Of a stretch of DNA of 10,981 bases, positions 1 through 8,691 are shown piece after piece. A program made the position numbers and the translations under genes. The notes under the pieces were generated by a model. The model was not told the DNA's origin. It saw only the letters and a program-made list of their open reading frames with translations, and did not search any database. This DNA is from Ruminococcaceae bacterium UBA5423 (GTDB lineage Bacteria; Bacillota; Clostridia; Oscillospirales; Acutalibacteraceae), in the NCBI GenBank assembly GCA_002409375.1, contig DHNF01000181.1:3068-14048 (forward strand), written 5' to 3'. Within the stretch, counting starts at the first letter, position 1. Every line of letters starts with the position of its first letter.

Positions 1-1070
<1,070 letters not shown>

Positions 1071-1117
1071 CTAATGATCCTCCTAAAATATTTAACTCTT
1101 TTTGGGTTGTTTTTCCC

Positions 1118-1131
1118 CAAGTTTTAACTTG
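1118..1131. promoter_or_regulatory. Palindrome at the predicted eno transcription start
   Basis: CAAGTTTTAACTTG is a perfect inverted repeat with 6-bp arms around a two-base centre. It begins about six bases downstream of the eno -10 box and so straddles the expected +1. It could be a repressor operator, or it could give the mRNA a 5'-terminal stem that protects it. A second short inverted repeat (TTGGG...CCCAA) follows in the leader. The palindrome is seen directly; the role is inference. Confidence 0.45.
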
Positions 1132-1136
1132 TTAGA

Positions 1137-1165
1137 ATTATAACATACTGTATTTCAAAGGTAAA
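1137..1165 (-). promoter_or_regulatory. Sigma-A type promoter of eno with extended -10
   Basis: On the minus strand a -35-like TTTACC (1160-1165) is followed by a 17-base spacer and a consensus TATAAT (1137-1142). The -10 is preceded by TGT, making an extended TGnTATAAT element that compensates for the imperfect -35. Transcription should begin near 1128-1131, about 60 bases before the eno start codon. The promoter lies wholly between the rnr stop and eno. Confidence 0.82.
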
Positions 1166-1173
1166 GAGAAAAC

Positions 1174-3270
1174 TCAAATAGCCGGTTCAAAATCAATATG
1201 GCCGGTGGATACATCGGCCGAAACCACCAAGACACTAATCGAGTCGCCCACAGTATACAGCGGACGCCCGATGCCGTCGGTAAGCGACGCCACTTCATCG
1301 TACCGTAGATCATGATGGTTCAGCCTTTCAATACGCACCAGTCCTTCAACCGAGTTGTTCAGCTCAACATAAAATCCGAACGGGGTTACTGACGATATAA
1401 TGCCTTGCATTTGCTGTCCTATAAATTGCAACATATATTCCGCCATATAGCACCCTTCACACTCGCGTTCTGCGTTTAATGCCCTCAACTCACACTGGGA
1501 AGATAGCTCGGCTGATAGATGGGCAAATCCCTCAAAGCGACGCTTTACCTCTTGTTTTGCAACCCCTGATAAAAATACGGAAAGTATGCGATGCACAGAC
1601 AAATCAGAGTATCGTCTAATGGGTGCTGTAAAATGACAGTAATCTTCAAGCGACAACCCGTAATGCCCTGCCGGTTTATCACTATACCGCGCCTTTGCCA
1701 TCGACCTTAGCAGCCTGTCCGAAATAAGCCGTTCGTATGGTGTTCCGCGTGCCTCGTCTATAAGTGCACGCAGGTTAAGGGGGGAACCCGACAAGCGGGT
1801 TTTAAAACCCAGCCGCCTTGAAATCTGCTCTAACACAAGCAGCTTCTCGGGGTCGGGGTGTTCATGTATTCTGTAAACAAACGGTAACCCGTGTTTTCGG
1901 GAATACTCGGCAACTGCAACATTCGCGGCTATCATAAACTGCTCGATAATGCCCTCACTGACTCCCATTGTGCGTTTTTGTATGTCAATGGTATGCCCGT
2001 TTTCATCCAGCGTAAATACCGGCTCAACACTTATAAATTCCATTAAACCCCTTTTAGCTGCTGCATCGCTCAATTTTTGGGCAAGCATGCGCATATTCTC
2101 AAGTATGCGATAAACCGGCTGATATTTTGTTTTTATCTCAGCACCGGCACTGCCGTCAAAAACAGCATTTACCTCACTATATACGCCGCGCAGGCAGGAT
2201 TTGATAACAGTTTTTTTAATTGAAACCCCAAGCAGTAATCCGTTATTATCCAGCTTTAAAATTGCCGACAATGCCAACTTGTCCTCGCCCTCGTTAAGAG
2301 AACAAATGCCGTTAGACAACTCATTGGGCAGCATAGGAATTACCCTGTCAGCAAAATATACGGAGTTGCCGCGTAAGCGGGCATCTTTGTCAATTGCAGT
2401 GTTTTCACGCACATAATGGGATACATCAGCAATATGAACACCAAGGCGCCAGCCCTCGTCTGTGTGGTCGAGCGAAACCGCATCATCAAGGTCTTTTGCG
2501 TCTTTTCCGTCTATAGTAAATACTGTCCAGTCGCGCAAATCCTCGCGTCCTTTAAGTTCTTCGTCCGATATTCCCTTTATTGATAAATTCCCGGCTAACA
2601 TTTTGGCCTCGTCAGAAAAGCTTACAGGTATGCCGGCAGCGTCCACAATCGCATCGGCACAGGCGCGGGCACTGTTTGCACTGCCATAAACTGTGAGTAT
2701 TTCGGCAATTAACTCGCCCAAACGGTTATATTCGACTTTAAATCTCACCTTGTCATCGTGATTATACACAGCGCCCTTTGCTTTTTTAACACCAATATCA
2801 TATTTTATAAAAGCGTCGGGACGCACTTGCCACTTGCCGCTGTGAATAATACGCCCGGAAAATATACGCTCTCCCCGGTTTTCAATTTTGACAACACTGC
2901 CCGACAGCCCGCGGGAATCGCCCATTTTTGTTGTAATAAGAACAGTATCACCGGGCAATGCCCTGCCCAAATCCCGGCCCGCAATAAACACGTCCCCTTT
3001 ATCAGTGCGGGCAAATCCATAGCCGCGCTGCAATGATACTAATTGAGCCGATATGCCTTTAACTGAAGCCGTCGCCTTATATTTACCCTTTTTATCACGC
3101 ACAAGCTGCCCATCCCGTTCCATTCTCGCCAAGGTTATCACAAAAGATGCCCTCTCGCCTTTTTTAATTCGCAACAGTGACGCCAGCCTGTCGGCGGATA
3201 TGCCTCTTTCGCCTCTTGACGCAAGCTCGGTTATTCGCTCTGTTAGACTGCGACGCTGTCCTTTACTCAT
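1174..3270 (-). CDS. rnr: Ribonuclease R (RNB-family 3'-5' exoribonuclease)
   Basis: A processive 3'-5' exoribonuclease of 698 residues that degrades structured RNA and takes part in mRNA and rRNA quality control. Domains in order: an N-terminal winged-helix region (about 8-65), cold-shock OB domains (about 72-195, including the RGYGFAR segment), the RNB catalytic domain (about 240-590) and a C-terminal S1 domain (about 620-690). The four catalytic Asp are present in DGKDAKDLDD as D254, D260, D262 and D263, with the same spacing as E. coli D272/D278/D280/D281. The HFTAPIRRYSDLSVHR signature is also present. A longer frame begins at a TTG (3285), but that codon overlaps the AAAGGTG ribosome site; ATG at 3270 is the natural start. 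It lacks the basic lysine-rich tail of the E. coli and Bacillus proteins and is shorter than both. It lies between gpsA and eno. Confidence 0.96.
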   Translation of the reverse strand: MSKGQRRSLTERITELASRGERGISADRLASLLRIKKGERASFVITLARMERDGQLVRDKKGKYKATASVKGISAQLVSLQRGYGFARTDKGDVFIAGRDLGRALPGDTVLITTKMGDSRGLSGSVVKIENRGERIFSGRIIHSGKWQVRPDAFIKYDIGVKKAKGAVYNHDDKVRFKVEYNRLGELIAEILTVYGSANSARACADAIVDAAGIPVSFSDEAKMLAGNLSIKGISDEELKGREDLRDWTVFTIDGKDAKDLDDAVSLDHTDEGWRLGVHIADVSHYVRENTAIDKDARLRGNSVYFADRVIPMLPNELSNGICSLNEGEDKLALSAILKLDNNGLLLGVSIKKTVIKSCLRGVYSEVNAVFDGSAGAEIKTKYQPVYRILENMRMLAQKLSDAAAKRGLMEFISVEPVFTLDENGHTIDIQKRTMGVSEGIIEQFMIAANVAVAEYSRKHGLPFVYRIHEHPDPEKLLVLEQISRRLGFKTRLSGSPLNLRALIDEARGTPYERLISDRLLRSMAKARYSDKPAGHYGLSLEDYCHFTAPIRRYSDLSVHRILSVFLSGVAKQEVKRRFEGFAHLSAELSSQCELRALNAERECEGCYMAEYMLQFIGQQMQGIISSVTPFGFYVELNNSVEGLVRIERLNHHDLRYDEVASLTDGIGRPLYTVGDSISVLVVSADVSTGHIDFEPAI

Positions 3271-3308
3271 ATTATCACCTTTCAACGGTTATAAGTCTTT
3301 TTTCTAAT

Positions 3309-3330
3309 CGGAACGCCGTCCCCGGCGTTC
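3309..3330. repeat. Palindromic intergenic repeat unit (REP-like)
   Basis: GGAACGCCG and CGGCGTTCC form a perfect 9-bp stem around a four-base centre in the 105-base gpsA-rnr gap. Read on the minus strand the loop is GGGA, a GNRA-type tetraloop. It is flanked by TTGTAG on the gpsA side. No T-run follows on either strand, so it is not a standard intrinsic terminator. A GC-rich palindrome with a GTAG-type flank resembles dispersed palindromic repeats that I recall from clostridial genomes; membership in such a family is inference. Confidence 0.55.
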
Positions 3331-3375
3331 CCTACAAATGCAAGGTGGTCTATTCGCCGGTTTAAAAAAAGCTTA

Positions 3376-4389
3376 TTATAAATGCCATTCACATTCGGTT
3401 TCATGGCGGCGCGGCCTCTCCATCAAAATGCGAACAGCATCGCGTGCTGATTGTTCCTGATAGCATATGCGCCAACACTGCTCTGTTATAGGCATCTCTA
3501 CATTGACGGATTGTGCAAGTTCCCATGCGGCAAGAGAGGCATGGTAACCCTCGACGGTGCCAATTAGGCGTACAGCCTCTTGCGGTGTGTGTCCCTGCCC
3601 TATTAGCATGCCTGCACGACGGTTTCTTGAATGAAGACTTCCACATGTGACGATTAGATCGCCCATGCCCGAAAGCCCGGCAAAGGTTTCTGTGCGCGCT
3701 CCCAAAGCCGTGCCAAGCCTTGCAATTTCGGCAAGGCCTCGCGTCATGAGAGCTGCTTTTGTATTGTCACCAACATTTAGACCATCACATATACCTGCAG
3801 CCAAAGCAATTATATTTTTTAGCGCGCCGCCAAGCTCCACGCCTGCAACATCGGAATTGACATAAATTCTAAAGTTTGGGTTCATTAACATAGCTTGAAC
3901 AAGCTCGGCAGCCTCTATATCATGTGAAGCGCTGATTATTGTGGTCGGCACATCGCGGGCAACCTCCTCGGCATGCGACGGACCTGACAGCACAACTATC
4001 CTCGCCGACGCAAGCTCCTCGCTTAGCACCTGCGAAAAGCGCAGATGTGTTTTGGGCTCAAGCCCCTTGCCTGCATTGGCAATTAATGTGCCCGGACGAA
4101 TCAGTGGCGCAAGCAGCTTTGCTGTTTGTCTTATCGCAAAGGAGGGTACGGCAAGAATAATCAGATCACTTTTCGCCGTTTCGTCAAGATTTGTTGTAAG
4201 GTTCATATCAAGAGGAACAGGCACACCGGGCAAAAGCTTTCTGTTTTCATCGAACCGTCGGATATCTGCAATCTCCTCTTTAAACGGCGACCACAATGTA
4301 ACATGGCAGCCGTATTTATGCGCCATAATTGCAAGGGCGGTACCCCATCCCCCGCTGCCTAATACCGAAATTGCCGGTTTTGATTCCAT
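3376..4389 (-). CDS. gpsA: NAD(P)H-dependent glycerol-3-phosphate dehydrogenase
   Basis: Reduces dihydroxyacetone phosphate to sn-glycerol 3-phosphate, the backbone for phospholipids. At 337 residues it is the usual length. The N-terminal Rossmann fold opens with GSGGWGTA (G11-A18). The NAGKGL segment carries K108, GALKNIIALAAGI carries the catalytic K191, and GDNTKAALMTRG plus GLSGMGDLIVTC and SRNRR form the substrate-binding C-terminal domain. The ATG at 4389 has an AGAGGAG ribosome site about seven bases upstream. It starts only 12 bases after the plsY stop, so the two are almost certainly co-transcribed; their products act consecutively, since GpsA makes the acceptor that PlsY acylates. 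The protein ends EWHL with a TAA stop. Confidence 0.97.
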   Translation of the reverse strand: MESKPAISVLGSGGWGTALAIMAHKYGCHVTLWSPFKEEIADIRRFDENRKLLPGVPVPLDMNLTTNLDETAKSDLIILAVPSFAIRQTAKLLAPLIRPGTLIANAGKGLEPKTHLRFSQVLSEELASARIVVLSGPSHAEEVARDVPTTIISASHDIEAAELVQAMLMNPNFRIYVNSDVAGVELGGALKNIIALAAGICDGLNVGDNTKAALMTRGLAEIARLGTALGARTETFAGLSGMGDLIVTCGSLHSRNRRAGMLIGQGHTPQEAVRLIGTVEGYHASLAAWELAQSVNVEMPITEQCWRICYQEQSARDAVRILMERPRRHETECEWHL

Positions 4390-4401
4390 GCGATCTCTCC
4401 T

Positions 4402-5118
4402 CTAAGCGTTATTTTCAGACTTCACTTTACCCGAACCCAAGCGGCTTTCTGTTCCCTTTATTATACGCTTGATATTCGGTATATGTTTAATAATCAGTAT
4501 AACCGCTATAAATGCCGTCATCACCGTGCTGAACAGCGTGTTGGCTGCGGGATATTTATATACAAAAGCACTGAAGATGCCGGTGAAAATGGGTAGAGCC
4601 GTGGCCGCACATATCGAGCCTAACGACACCATTTTGAATATTAGTACAATTACAATAAAAATGGCAAGGCAAATAAGAGCAATGCGCCAGTCGAGTATCA
4701 GCATCATGCCAAGCGACGCCAGCACTCCTTTTCCGCCTCGAAACCCGAAAAAAACGGGATACAAATGGCCGATAATGCAAAAAAGTCCTGCCAAATATGC
4801 ACCTGAAAGCATAAATTCCATATTATTAGACGCATAGCCACTATTCATTACAGCTATTAACCAGCGTCCTAAAAGCACCGACAAAATACTTTTACCTAAA
4901 TCTCCAAGTGTTGTCAGTATAGCGGGCAGTTTGCCCTGCGACCTAAGTACGTTGGTCGCCCCGGCATTGCCGCTTCCGGTATCCCGTATATCAGTTCGCG
5001 AAATAAAACGGGTAACTATAATCGCCGAATTTATACTGCCTAAAAGGTATGCGCACAAAGCAGTAACAATCAGCGAAGGCCAAGTGACTAAAATAAAATT
5101 TTGAATTTCTGAAAACAT
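4402..5118 (-). CDS. plsY: Acyl-phosphate:glycerol-3-phosphate acyltransferase PlsY
   Basis: An integral membrane enzyme that moves an acyl group from acyl-phosphate to glycerol 3-phosphate, giving lysophosphatidate, the first committed membrane-lipid step in most Gram-positive bacteria. It has 238 residues and several hydrophobic segments (about 8-38, 65-92, 103-125, 133-162, 168-188, 195-217). The family motifs are present: GSGNAGATN (48-56), GHLYPVFFGFRGGKG (117-131) and the Ser/Gly-rich VSLGSICAA (164-172). A basic, asparagine-containing tail follows the last membrane segment. An upstream TTG at 5136 would add six residues but overlaps the AGGGGAG ribosome site, so ATG at 5118 with a seven-base spacer is chosen. 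It sits 32 bases after der and 12 before gpsA. It is somewhat longer than the usual roughly 200 residues. Confidence 0.96.
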   Translation of the reverse strand: MFSEIQNFILVTWPSLIVTALCAYLLGSINSAIIVTRFISRTDIRDTGSGNAGATNVLRSQGKLPAILTTLGDLGKSILSVLLGRWLIAVMNSGYASNNMEFMLSGAYLAGLFCIIGHLYPVFFGFRGGKGVLASLGMMLILDWRIALICLAIFIVIVLIFKMVSLGSICAATALPIFTGIFSAFVYKYPAANTLFSTVMTAFIAVILIIKHIPNIKRIIKGTESRLGSGKVKSENNA

Positions 5119-5150
5119 GTAAGGTCTCCCCTTCAATCATATAACAAATA

Positions 5151-6479
5151 TCAACGCCCTTTTTCTCCTCTTTCCCTCACGATTATGCGAATAGGTGTGC
5201 CTTCAAGCCCGAATGTTTCCCTGATCCGATTTTCGATATACCGTTTGTATGAAAAATGAAAAAGTTCGGCCTTATTGACAAAGCAAACAAAGGTGGGAGG
5301 ACGCGTAGAAGGCTGTGTAATATAATATATGCGCAAGCGTTTGCCCTTATCAGTCGGTGGTTGCACACGAGCAGTGGCATCAGCCAGCACATCGTTGAGC
5401 ATACCCGTGGAAATGCGCATTGAATACTGCTGTGCAACATATATCAAAAGCTCGAACAATCGATCTATGCGCCGGCCTGTTTTTGCTGAAATAAAAATAA
5501 TCGGTGCATAGGCCATGAACGAAAAATCATTTTCAAGTGACTTTCGCATTTTATCCATAGTTTTGTCGTCTTTATCTACAGCGTCCCACTTATTTACGGC
5601 AATTATACATGCCTTACCACGCTCGTGTGCAATACCGGCAACCTTACTATCCTGTTCGGTAAAGCCCTCGGTTGCATCTATCATAATAATACAAACATCA
5701 GCCCGTTCAACCGCCAACTGTGCTCTAAGCACACTGTATTTTTCAATAGGGTCGTTTACGCGGCTTTGGCGCCGAAGCCCGGCAGTGTCTATAAATATAA
5801 AATCTCCGTACTCGTTGTGTAACTCGGTATCTATTGCATCCCGTGTTGTGCCGGCAATATCCGACACAATCGTGCGTTCCTCTCCCACAATGCGATTAAC
5901 CAGTGAAGATTTGCCGGTGTTGGGCTTGCCTATAACCGCAACTTTAATAGTATCGCTATCCACTATGTGTTCTTGTTGTTTGGGCAGCAAATCACACACC
6001 ACATCAAGCAAATCGCCTGTACCGTGACCGTGCACCGACGAAACGGCAACCGGCTCACCAAGTCCAAGATTATAAAACTCATAAAATTCTGCAGGCACAC
6101 CACCTATACTGTCACATTTATTAACGCACAATACAATCGGTTTGCCGCTTTTTTGCAGCATTGTGGCGACATCTATATCATTTGCAGTCACACCTGTTTT
6201 TATATCGGTAACAAATATTATTACATCGGCCTGCTCAATTGCAAGCTGTGCTTGCCGGCGCATATGCGTCAGCATTAAATCGTCAGAATAAGGCTCGATA
6301 CCGCCTGTGTCGGCAAGCATAAATTTATAGGTACGCCATTCACATGGCGCAAAAATGCGATCACGTGTCACGCCCGGCGTGTCCTCGACAATTGCAAGCC
6401 TTTTACCTATAAGTTTATTAAATAAGGTTGACTTGCCCACATTGGAACGCCCGACCAAAGCAACAACAGGATAGTCCAT
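5151..6479 (-). CDS. der: Ribosome assembly GTPase Der (EngA)
   Basis: An essential double-GTPase that binds the 50S subunit late in assembly. At 442 residues it is the standard length. The first G domain has GRSNVGKS (10-17), DTPGVTRD (33-40), DTGG (57-60) and NKCD (120-123). The second has GKPNTGKS (184-191), DIAGTTRD (207-214), DTAG (231-234), NKWD (296-299) and SAK (331-333). A KH-like C-terminal domain follows from about 355, ending with a basic tail. The ATG at 6479 has GGTGG six bases upstream. A likely promoter lies in the 66-base gap behind the DUF512 gene. The order DUF512 gene, der, plsY, gpsA is, to my knowledge, a common clostridial arrangement. All nucleotide-binding motifs are intact. 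Confidence 0.98.
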   Translation of the reverse strand: MDYPVVALVGRSNVGKSTLFNKLIGKRLAIVEDTPGVTRDRIFAPCEWRTYKFMLADTGGIEPYSDDLMLTHMRRQAQLAIEQADVIIFVTDIKTGVTANDIDVATMLQKSGKPIVLCVNKCDSIGGVPAEFYEFYNLGLGEPVAVSSVHGHGTGDLLDVVCDLLPKQQEHIVDSDTIKVAVIGKPNTGKSSLVNRIVGEERTIVSDIAGTTRDAIDTELHNEYGDFIFIDTAGLRRQSRVNDPIEKYSVLRAQLAVERADVCIIMIDATEGFTEQDSKVAGIAHERGKACIIAVNKWDAVDKDDKTMDKMRKSLENDFSFMAYAPIIFISAKTGRRIDRLFELLIYVAQQYSMRISTGMLNDVLADATARVQPPTDKGKRLRIYYITQPSTRPPTFVCFVNKAELFHFSYKRYIENRIRETFGLEGTPIRIIVRERGEKGR

Positions 6480-6507
6480 TTTAATCCACCGCCTTTATAC
6501 ATTGAAC

Positions 6508-6536
6508 AGTATAACCGCAACGCCGATAGTTTACAA
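6508..6536 (-). promoter_or_regulatory. Probable promoter of der-plsY-gpsA
   Basis: On the minus strand TTGTAA (6531-6536) and TATACT (6508-6513) are separated by exactly 17 bases, matching four and five of six consensus positions. The predicted start near 6500 gives a leader of about 20 bases before der. The whole element fits the short gap between the DUF512 gene stop (6546) and der, which supports it. Readthrough from the upstream gene is equally possible. Confidence 0.5.
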
Positions 6537-6545
6537 CACGTTTTA

Positions 6546-7841
6546 TCACAGCATTAAAGCATTTATTAACTTTAAGCCGTCGACTGGCACGGTTACAACC
6601 TTGGTGTTTAAGGCATGCTGCAGGTCGTCAATTGTTACGTCATCGAGAAACAAATCACCTTCCCGCCTAAGCATTACGGATGGTATCAATATTATATCAC
6701 ATTTTTGATTCTCAATACTCTTTATCAAATCACGGCCGGTTACAAGCCCGGCCACATTTATTTTTTTGCCAAAAAAACTATTTTCAATTGCTTTGACGGT
6801 AACATTTAAATTTTTCCATTTTTGATGTGCCTTGTCAACGAGTCGATTTAAGAAAGGGGCAGCAGCTATACCGGTAGCCAATATAATACGGCTGCCAAGC
6901 GGCTTGCCGTCGCTTTTTTCAAGTCCTTTTAAAAATTCATCGCAAAATAGGGTAATAAGTCCAACACCGTTTTCAAGTTGAGCAAAATCCCCGTAATAAT
7001 CTAATTCCGGCAGCGGCATTTCTGCCTTTAGATAAAACTCATCAGCGGGATAAAACACACGCATCCCATGGCTGCCAAGCATTTTCTCACCCATTTTTTC
7101 CATCTGGCGAACAACAGCAGCAGCCTCGCTTTTTGTAAATGAACGCAGTGCCGGCAACGAATCCCTGTATTTTGTTAGCCCAACAGGAACACCCGCCACA
7201 CTTTCAATCTGCGGCACAAGTCCCACCAAATCATTCATCGTGCGTTCAAGCTCTTGCCCGTCGTTAATACCCGGACAAAGTACGAGCTGGCATTTCATGC
7301 GTATACCCGCGCTTGCAAAACGGTTCATAATCGATAGCTGTTCGCCTGCAAAGCGGTTGTTCATCATATAGCAACGCAGTTCAGGGTTGGTGGTATGAAC
7401 TGATATATTAACCGGACTAATACGCATTGCAATTATTCGCTCGATTTCATGATCGGAAAGATTTGTCAGAGTAATATAATTGCCAAATAAAAAAGAAAGG
7501 CGGCTATCGTCATCTTTAAAATACAGCGTCTCACGCATTCCCGGCGGAAGCTGGTCAATAAAACAAAAAATGCACTTATTTTTGCAGCTTTTCTGTCTAT
7601 CCATAAGGTAGGTTGAAAATTTTAACCCCAATTCCTCGTCTGAACGATTTACGAGGCGGCGTGTGAAAATCCTGTTTCCCCGCAACAAAACGAAAGAAAG
7701 CTGATAATCTGTAATATAAAACCGATAATCAAGCACATCGGTTATTTTGTGGCCATTTACGCTAAGAAGCATATCGCCTGGCCGTATTCCGGCCCTGTGT
7801 GCCGGGCTGTTTCTTTTAATACCCGCTATCGGTACACTCAT
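6546..7841 (-). CDS. PDZ and radical SAM domain protein, DUF512 family
   Basis: A conserved protein of unknown reaction. Residues 1-60 form a small PDZ-like domain (AHRAGIRPGDMLLSVNG at about 14-30). This leads into a radical SAM core with C86-x3-C90-x2-C93, the usual three-cysteine ligand set for a 4Fe-4S cluster that cleaves S-adenosylmethionine. The following KDDDSRLSFLFGNYITLTNL stretch is typical of this family. The C-terminal half (about 210-425) matches the DUF512 region and includes ATGIAAAPFLN and a GRDLI segment. The ATG at 7841 has a GGAGAGG ribosome site. It lies after the rpmF terminator and before der. Family assignment is strong; the substrate is unknown, and the link with der hints at translation or ribosome biology only by neighbourhood. 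Confidence 0.9.
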   Translation of the reverse strand: MSVPIAGIKRNSPAHRAGIRPGDMLLSVNGHKITDVLDYRFYITDYQLSFVLLRGNRIFTRRLVNRSDEELGLKFSTYLMDRQKSCKNKCIFCFIDQLPPGMRETLYFKDDDSRLSFLFGNYITLTNLSDHEIERIIAMRISPVNISVHTTNPELRCYMMNNRFAGEQLSIMNRFASAGIRMKCQLVLCPGINDGQELERTMNDLVGLVPQIESVAGVPVGLTKYRDSLPALRSFTKSEAAAVVRQMEKMGEKMLGSHGMRVFYPADEFYLKAEMPLPELDYYGDFAQLENGVGLITLFCDEFLKGLEKSDGKPLGSRIILATGIAAAPFLNRLVDKAHQKWKNLNVTVKAIENSFFGKKINVAGLVTGRDLIKSIENQKCDIILIPSVMLRREGDLFLDDVTIDDLQHALNTKVVTVPVDGLKLINALML

Positions 7842-7866
7842 AGCTTTCCCTCTCCTGAGCCGTTAT

Positions 7867-7896
7867 AAAAAATAGAGAAGGATTGCTCCCTCTCTA
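7867..7896 (-). terminator. Intrinsic terminator of the DUF177-rpmF unit
   Basis: On the minus strand TAGAGAGGGA, loop GCAA and TCCTTCTCTA form a 10-bp stem with one G-U pair and a GNRA tetraloop, directly followed by six T residues. It lies 14 bases past the rpmF stop, a textbook rho-independent terminator. The DUF512 gene starts 25 bases beyond it and must rely on readthrough or on a promoter I cannot identify. Confidence 0.88.
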
Positions 7897-7910
7897 CTTT
7901 ACAGATGCAT

Positions 7911-8093
7911 TTATGCATCTTTTTTAACAACCATCCTGCCGTTGTAGTATCCGCAATTTCCGCAAAGACGGTGCGGGCGTTTATACTCACCGCACTGAGT
8001 GCATTTCATCAGAGCAGGAGCATCGAGCTTCCATACATTTGAGCGCCTTTTGTCGCGCCGGGCTTTGGATGATCTTCTTTTGGGTACCGCCAT
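7911..8093 (-). CDS. rpmF: 50S ribosomal protein L32
   Basis: A 60-residue protein of the large ribosomal subunit. It opens MAVPKRRSSKARRDKRRS, the standard L32 start, and carries the zinc-binding pair C31-x2-C34 and C44-x2-C47, so this is the zinc-ribbon (C+) form rather than a cysteine-free paralogue. A GTG at 8102 would add three residues but overlaps the AAGGAGG ribosome site; ATG at 8093 with an eight-base spacer is correct. It begins 13 bases after the DUF177 stop and ends in an intrinsic terminator, so the two genes form a closed transcription unit. A GATGCAT/ATGCATC inverted repeat covers the stop codon. Confidence 0.98.
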   Translation of the reverse strand: MAVPKRRSSKARRDKRRSNVWKLDAPALMKCTQCGEYKRPHRLCGNCGYYNGRMVVKKDA

Positions 8094-8106
8094 TGTCAGC
8101 ACCTCC

Positions 8107-8613
8107 TTATTGCAAATCGGATTGTTTAAGCTGTTCTAAAATTTTAAATCTACTGTCGATTTTATCGGATTGGCAAGCACATGACTGAGTATTCAAATTA
8201 ATGCCGCAATTTGGGCAAAGCCCGCGGCAATCATCACGACAAAGATTTTTAGACGGCACACTTATAATTAAATCCTCGCGAACCAAATCATCAAGCACAA
8301 GTTTGAAGTGCTTAACCAACTTAAGCTCAGTGTCATCATCGCTGTTATGCGATGTGACAAGCACATGCTCAATAGGTATATTCATTTGGCGGCTAACAGC
8401 GTCAAGGCAACGGTCACATGCGCATTGGTAAACAAAATGAGCCGTTGCTTTCAATTTAACAATGCCCGACTCTGCCGAAACCTCCCCCTGAACCCTGACC
8501 GGATCAATAAAGGGGTAATTGCCCTGATACTCAAGCTGTGAAAAATCAAGCGCACAATCCATAGGCAGAGATTTTTTCTCGCCTAAAAAAACCTGTTTAA
8601 GATCTAAAAGCAT
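8107..8613 (-). CDS. DUF177 (YceD-like) protein, 23S rRNA accumulation family
   Basis: A 168-residue member of the DUF177 family; E. coli YceD is linked to 23S rRNA accumulation, and homologues are typically encoded just before rpmF, as here. Visible features: an N-terminal beta-rich half, a CACDRCLD motif (C64, C66, C69), an acidic DDDTELKLV linker, then the conserved DLVREDLIISVP segment followed by a cysteine cluster C125-x3-C129-x3-C133-x2-C136 and a terminal CAC (145-147). The cysteines suggest metal binding, which is inference. An ATG at 8625 would add four residues but contains the ribosome site itself (GAGGTG) and has none upstream, so ATG at 8613 is preferred. The short spacing to that site leaves slight doubt. 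Confidence 0.93.
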   Translation of the reverse strand: MLLDLKQVFLGEKKSLPMDCALDFSQLEYQGNYPFIDPVRVQGEVSAESGIVKLKATAHFVYQCACDRCLDAVSRQMNIPIEHVLVTSHNSDDDTELKLVKHFKLVLDDLVREDLIISVPSKNLCRDDCRGLCPNCGINLNTQSCACQSDKIDSRFKILEQLKQSDLQ

Positions 8614-8639
8614 ACTACACCTCATGTGTTACGCACCAT

Positions 8640-8668
8640 ATTATAAATAGAGCCCACCGGTTTGTCAA
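8640..8668 (-). promoter_or_regulatory. Consensus sigma-A promoter of DUF177-rpmF
   Basis: On the minus strand a perfect TTGACA (8663-8668), a 17-base spacer and a perfect TATAAT (8640-8645). Transcription should start near 8632-8634, giving a leader of about 20 bases. The -35 lies 24 bases beyond the stop of the CofE-like gene, so the ribosomal pair is driven by its own strong promoter in the gap. Confidence 0.93.
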
Positions 8669-8691
8669 GCAAAATTTACTGTGCCGCGATC

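Noticed and set aside
3271..3285. TTG start that would lengthen RNase R by five residues (similar cases at 5136, 8102, 8625 and 9519)
   Set aside because: Each upstream codon overlaps the ribosome binding site of the downstream ATG, which has correct spacing.
3941..4405. 154-residue open frame on the plus strand, opposite gpsA
   Set aside because: Antisense of the conserved gpsA reading frame, with no ribosome site or recognisable motif.
5515..6027. 170-residue open frame on the plus strand, opposite der
   Set aside because: It is the antisense shadow of a clearly conserved GTPase gene, has no ribosome site, and its protein is a Ser/Ile-rich low-information sequence.
7904..7925. GATGCAT/ATGCATC inverted repeat followed by six T on the plus strand, resembling a plus-strand terminator
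   Set aside because: The T-run is simply the Lys-Lys codons of rpmF read backwards, the stem is AT-rich, and no plus-strand gene ends there.
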